Under the pieces are notes generated by a model that did not search any database, had not been told where the DNA came from, and worked only from the letters and a program-made list of their open reading frames with translations. 16,372 nt of DNA from Acidobacteriota bacterium (GTDB lineage Bacteria > Acidobacteriota > Blastocatellia > RBC074). The position numbers and the translations under genes are program-made. Position 1 is the stretch's first letter. Every line of letters starts with the position of its first letter. Location of the stretch: NCBI GenBank assembly GCA_013140935.1, contig JABFSD010000470.1:1-16372 (forward strand), given 5' to 3'. Positions 14,825 to 16,372 of this stretch are shown in pieces.

Positions 14825-15730
14825 ATGAAACTCGTTTTGTTGCTCACGCTCACGTTGGCTCTGTTCGCAACCGCGCAGGCCAATCCGGTACAAGATTTAG
14901 ACAAACAGGTCGAACATGGATACGCCGACTCGAACGGCGTAAAGATTCATTACGCTGCGTTGGGAGCCAAAGACGCGCCGTTGATCGTGATGATTCACGG
15001 CTTTCCCGATTTTTGGTATTCGTGGCGCGAGCAGATGGTTCCGCTCTCGAAAACCCATCGCGTCGTAGCCATTGACCAGCGCGGTTACAACCTGAGCGAC
15101 AAACCCAAAGGCATAGAGAGTTACGACATGCGTTTGCTGGCCGCCGACGTAGCCGCCGTCATCAAACACCACGGACGCCAAAAGGCCATCGTCGTCGGGC
15201 ACGACTGGGGCGGCGCGGTGGCGTGGACGGTGGCGATGTATATGCCGCAAATGGTCGAGAAACTCATCATTCTGAATCTGCCGCACATGAAAGGATTGAC
15301 GCGCGAGTTGGCGAATAATCCGGCGCAGGCCAAAGCCAGCCAATACGCACGGAACTTTCAGATGCCCGACGCGCACACCAAAGTCAGCGCCGCCGCGCTC
15401 ACCTTTTGGGTGAAAGACCCCGAAGCGAAAAAGAAATATCTCGAAGCCTTTGAGCGTTCCGACCTCGAAGCGATGCTCAACTATTACAAAGCCAATTACC
15501 CGCGTGAGCCTTATCAGGAAAACAAGGCCGACGTGCCGAAAGTGCAATGTTCAGTGCTGATGATTCATGGATTGGGCGATACGGCCTTGCTGCCGGGGGC
15601 GCTGAACAATACGTGGGAATGGATGGGAAGCGACCTGACTTTGGTGACAATTCCCGGAGCCGGACACTTCGTACAACAGGATGCTGCGGAATTTGTTACA
15701 AAAAACATAAAAATGTGGCTGACACGCTGA
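14825..15730 (+). CDS. Secreted alpha/beta hydrolase, epoxide-hydrolase type
   Basis: Enzymes of this group open epoxides through an ester formed on a nucleophilic Asp. The 301-aa protein starts at ATG 14825 behind an ideal AGGAGG; the farther upstream frame is not needed. Residues 1-20 ([20 protein letters not shown]) are a signal peptide, so it acts outside the cytoplasm. The oxyanion motif is [10 protein letters not shown] and the nucleophile elbow is GHDWGG (Asp127), which has Asp where esterases have Ser. The acid is probably Asp252 in [10 protein letters not shown] and the base His281 in GAGHFVQQD. The cap domain carries tyrosines (LNYYKANYP) suited to polarising the epoxide. A haloalkane dehalogenase is a less likely alternative, because HGFP rather than HGNP follows the first strand. 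The substrate is unknown. Confidence 0.92.
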   Translation: MKLVLLLTLTLALFATAQANPVQDLDKQVEHGYADSNGVKIHYAALGAKDAPLIVMIHGFPDFWYSWREQMVPLSKTHRVVAIDQRGYNLSDKPKGIESYDMRLLAADVAAVIKHHGRQKAIVVGHDWGGAVAWTVAMYMPQMVEKLIILNLPHMKGLTRELANNPAQAKASQYARNFQMPDAHTKVSAAALTFWVKDPEAKKKYLEAFERSDLEAMLNYYKANYPREPYQENKADVPKVQCSVLMIHGLGDTALLPGALNNTWEWMGSDLTLVTIPGAGHFVQQDAAEFVTKNIKMWLTR

Positions 15731-15930
15731 CAGACTTATGGTAAAAGCCTGCTCGCTTACGGCGCATCCCTGCCCATCAAGCTAGCACGCCTTCCCTAAC
15801 TCCCAGTGCTAGATCGGCGCATAGCAGCAATCGTAAAACGAAATTCCTAAACGGCTTGAGCGGCAAACCCACCATTAGCTCTGCTTCCGCGCGTAGAGTC
15901 TCAGGTGATTGGTGATTGGCAGGTGTTCCA

Positions 15931-16372
15931 GTGGTACCGGGCGAAAGCGAACAAAATCTGACCATCGAAGGCAGCGTACTCAATTACCGCTACCAGATCG
16001 AAAGAATCCTGAACGACAAGGGCGGGATGGGGCTGATCTATTTAGCCACCGATCTGAATTTGCGCGGTACGGTCGTGCTGAAAAGGTCCCGCTTCGTGGA
16101 CGAGCAATCGCGTTCAGCCTTTGAACGCGAAGCGCGGCTGCTTTACGGCTTGCGGCACAATGCGCTGCCGCGCGTGATTGATTACTTTATCTCTGAAGAT
16201 CAAAGCCAATACTTTGTGATGGAATTCATTCCGGGCAAAGACCTCAGCGAATTGCTTTCGATGCGCATCGAACGCGGCGAAGGCCCTTTCCCGATGGAAC
16301 AGGTGCTGGAATGGGGCGAGCAATTGCTCGATGCCCTGCATTACCTGCACATGCACGAACCACCCATTATTC
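15931..16372 (+). CDS. Ser/Thr protein kinase, N-terminal part (3' end off window)
   Basis: This is the N-lobe and start of the C-lobe of a Hanks-type kinase, which phosphorylates proteins on Ser/Thr. The sequence reads YRYQIERILNDKGGMGLIYLATD (glycine loop), VVLKRSRF (ATP-binding Lys), SAFEREARLLYGLRH (paired Glu) and QYFVMEFIPGKDLSELL (hinge). It ends at DALHYLHMHEPPII, just before the expected HRDIKPSN catalytic loop. The frame is open to the last base, so 147 codons are present. Upstream in frame, a TGA at 15913 leaves GTG 15931 or TTG 15916 as starts; GTG with weak AGGTG before it is chosen without certainty. It follows the hydrolase by 200 bp, with no link of function seen. Confidence 0.88.
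   Translation, partial: MVPGESEQNLTIEGSVLNYRYQIERILNDKGGMGLIYLATDLNLRGTVVLKRSRFVDEQSRSAFEREARLLYGLRHNALPRVIDYFISEDQSQYFVMEFIPGKDLSELLSMRIERGEGPFPMEQVLEWGEQLLDALHYLHMHEPPII

Noticed and set aside
14897..15547. Long minus-strand frame opposite the hydrolase
   Set aside because: It is antisense to a gene with an intact catalytic triad and shows shadow composition only.
1..16372. tRNA, rRNA, transposase, integrase or a classical CRISPR array
   Set aside because: None was recognised on reading both strands; a dedicated RNA and profile search would be needed to exclude short or diverged cases.

Overview
The window reads as a bacterial chromosome segment, most plausibly from Acidobacteriota (Blastocatellia-like). 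That placement is an inference from the combination of a core infB-rbfA-nrnA cluster, a very large secreted RHS/YD-repeat protein with an upstream anchored partner gene, a secreted epoxide-hydrolase-like enzyme, a DUF6155-like gene and a Pkn-type Ser/Thr kinase. No rRNA or other decisive marker is present.

Region 1 (1-3078, plus strand) is housekeeping: the 3' part of infB (the start lies off the left edge), rbfA, and a DHH/DHHA1 phosphoesterase of the NrnA type. A 40+40 bp imperfect inverted repeat built from 9-nt phased units fills the infB-rbfA gap.

Region 2 (3123-11341, all minus strand) is an accessory RHS locus. In transcription order it holds a 288-aa membrane-anchored protein, an RHS protein now split by a +1 frameshift into a 679-aa N-terminal half with a signal peptide and a 1564-aa C-terminal half, and a 149-aa secreted protein. 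The C-terminal half carries three tandem 151-aa F5/8-type-C/fucolectin-like domains inserted between the YD repeats and the RHS core. After the DPTGL motif comes an unrecognised tip of about 195 aa. The tip plus the 149-aa protein could be a polymorphic toxin/immunity pair, but neither is recognised.

Region 3 (11342-13596) is mostly non-coding. It has a plus-strand terminator with no visible gene before it, a cluster of predicted stems, a short AraC-type regulator on the minus strand, and 25 perfect copies of the pentamer TGCGG just upstream of that regulator. A 33-residue small ORF with a very strong ribosome binding site lies at 13316-13417. The regulator sits upstream of the RHS locus on the same strand. 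A repeat-length (phase-variable) control of the regulator, and through it of the surface RHS protein, is an attractive but unproven model.

Region 4 (13597-16372) holds an unrecognised two-membrane-segment protein (plus), a frameshifted DUF6155-like gene (minus), a secreted alpha/beta hydrolase with an epoxide-hydrolase-type Asp-Asp-His triad and a good sigma-70-like promoter (plus), and the N-terminal part of a Ser/Thr protein kinase that runs off the right edge.

Two genes in the window are broken by single-frame shifts (near 8420 and near 14655). Whether these are real mutations or assembly indels cannot be settled from the sequence alone.
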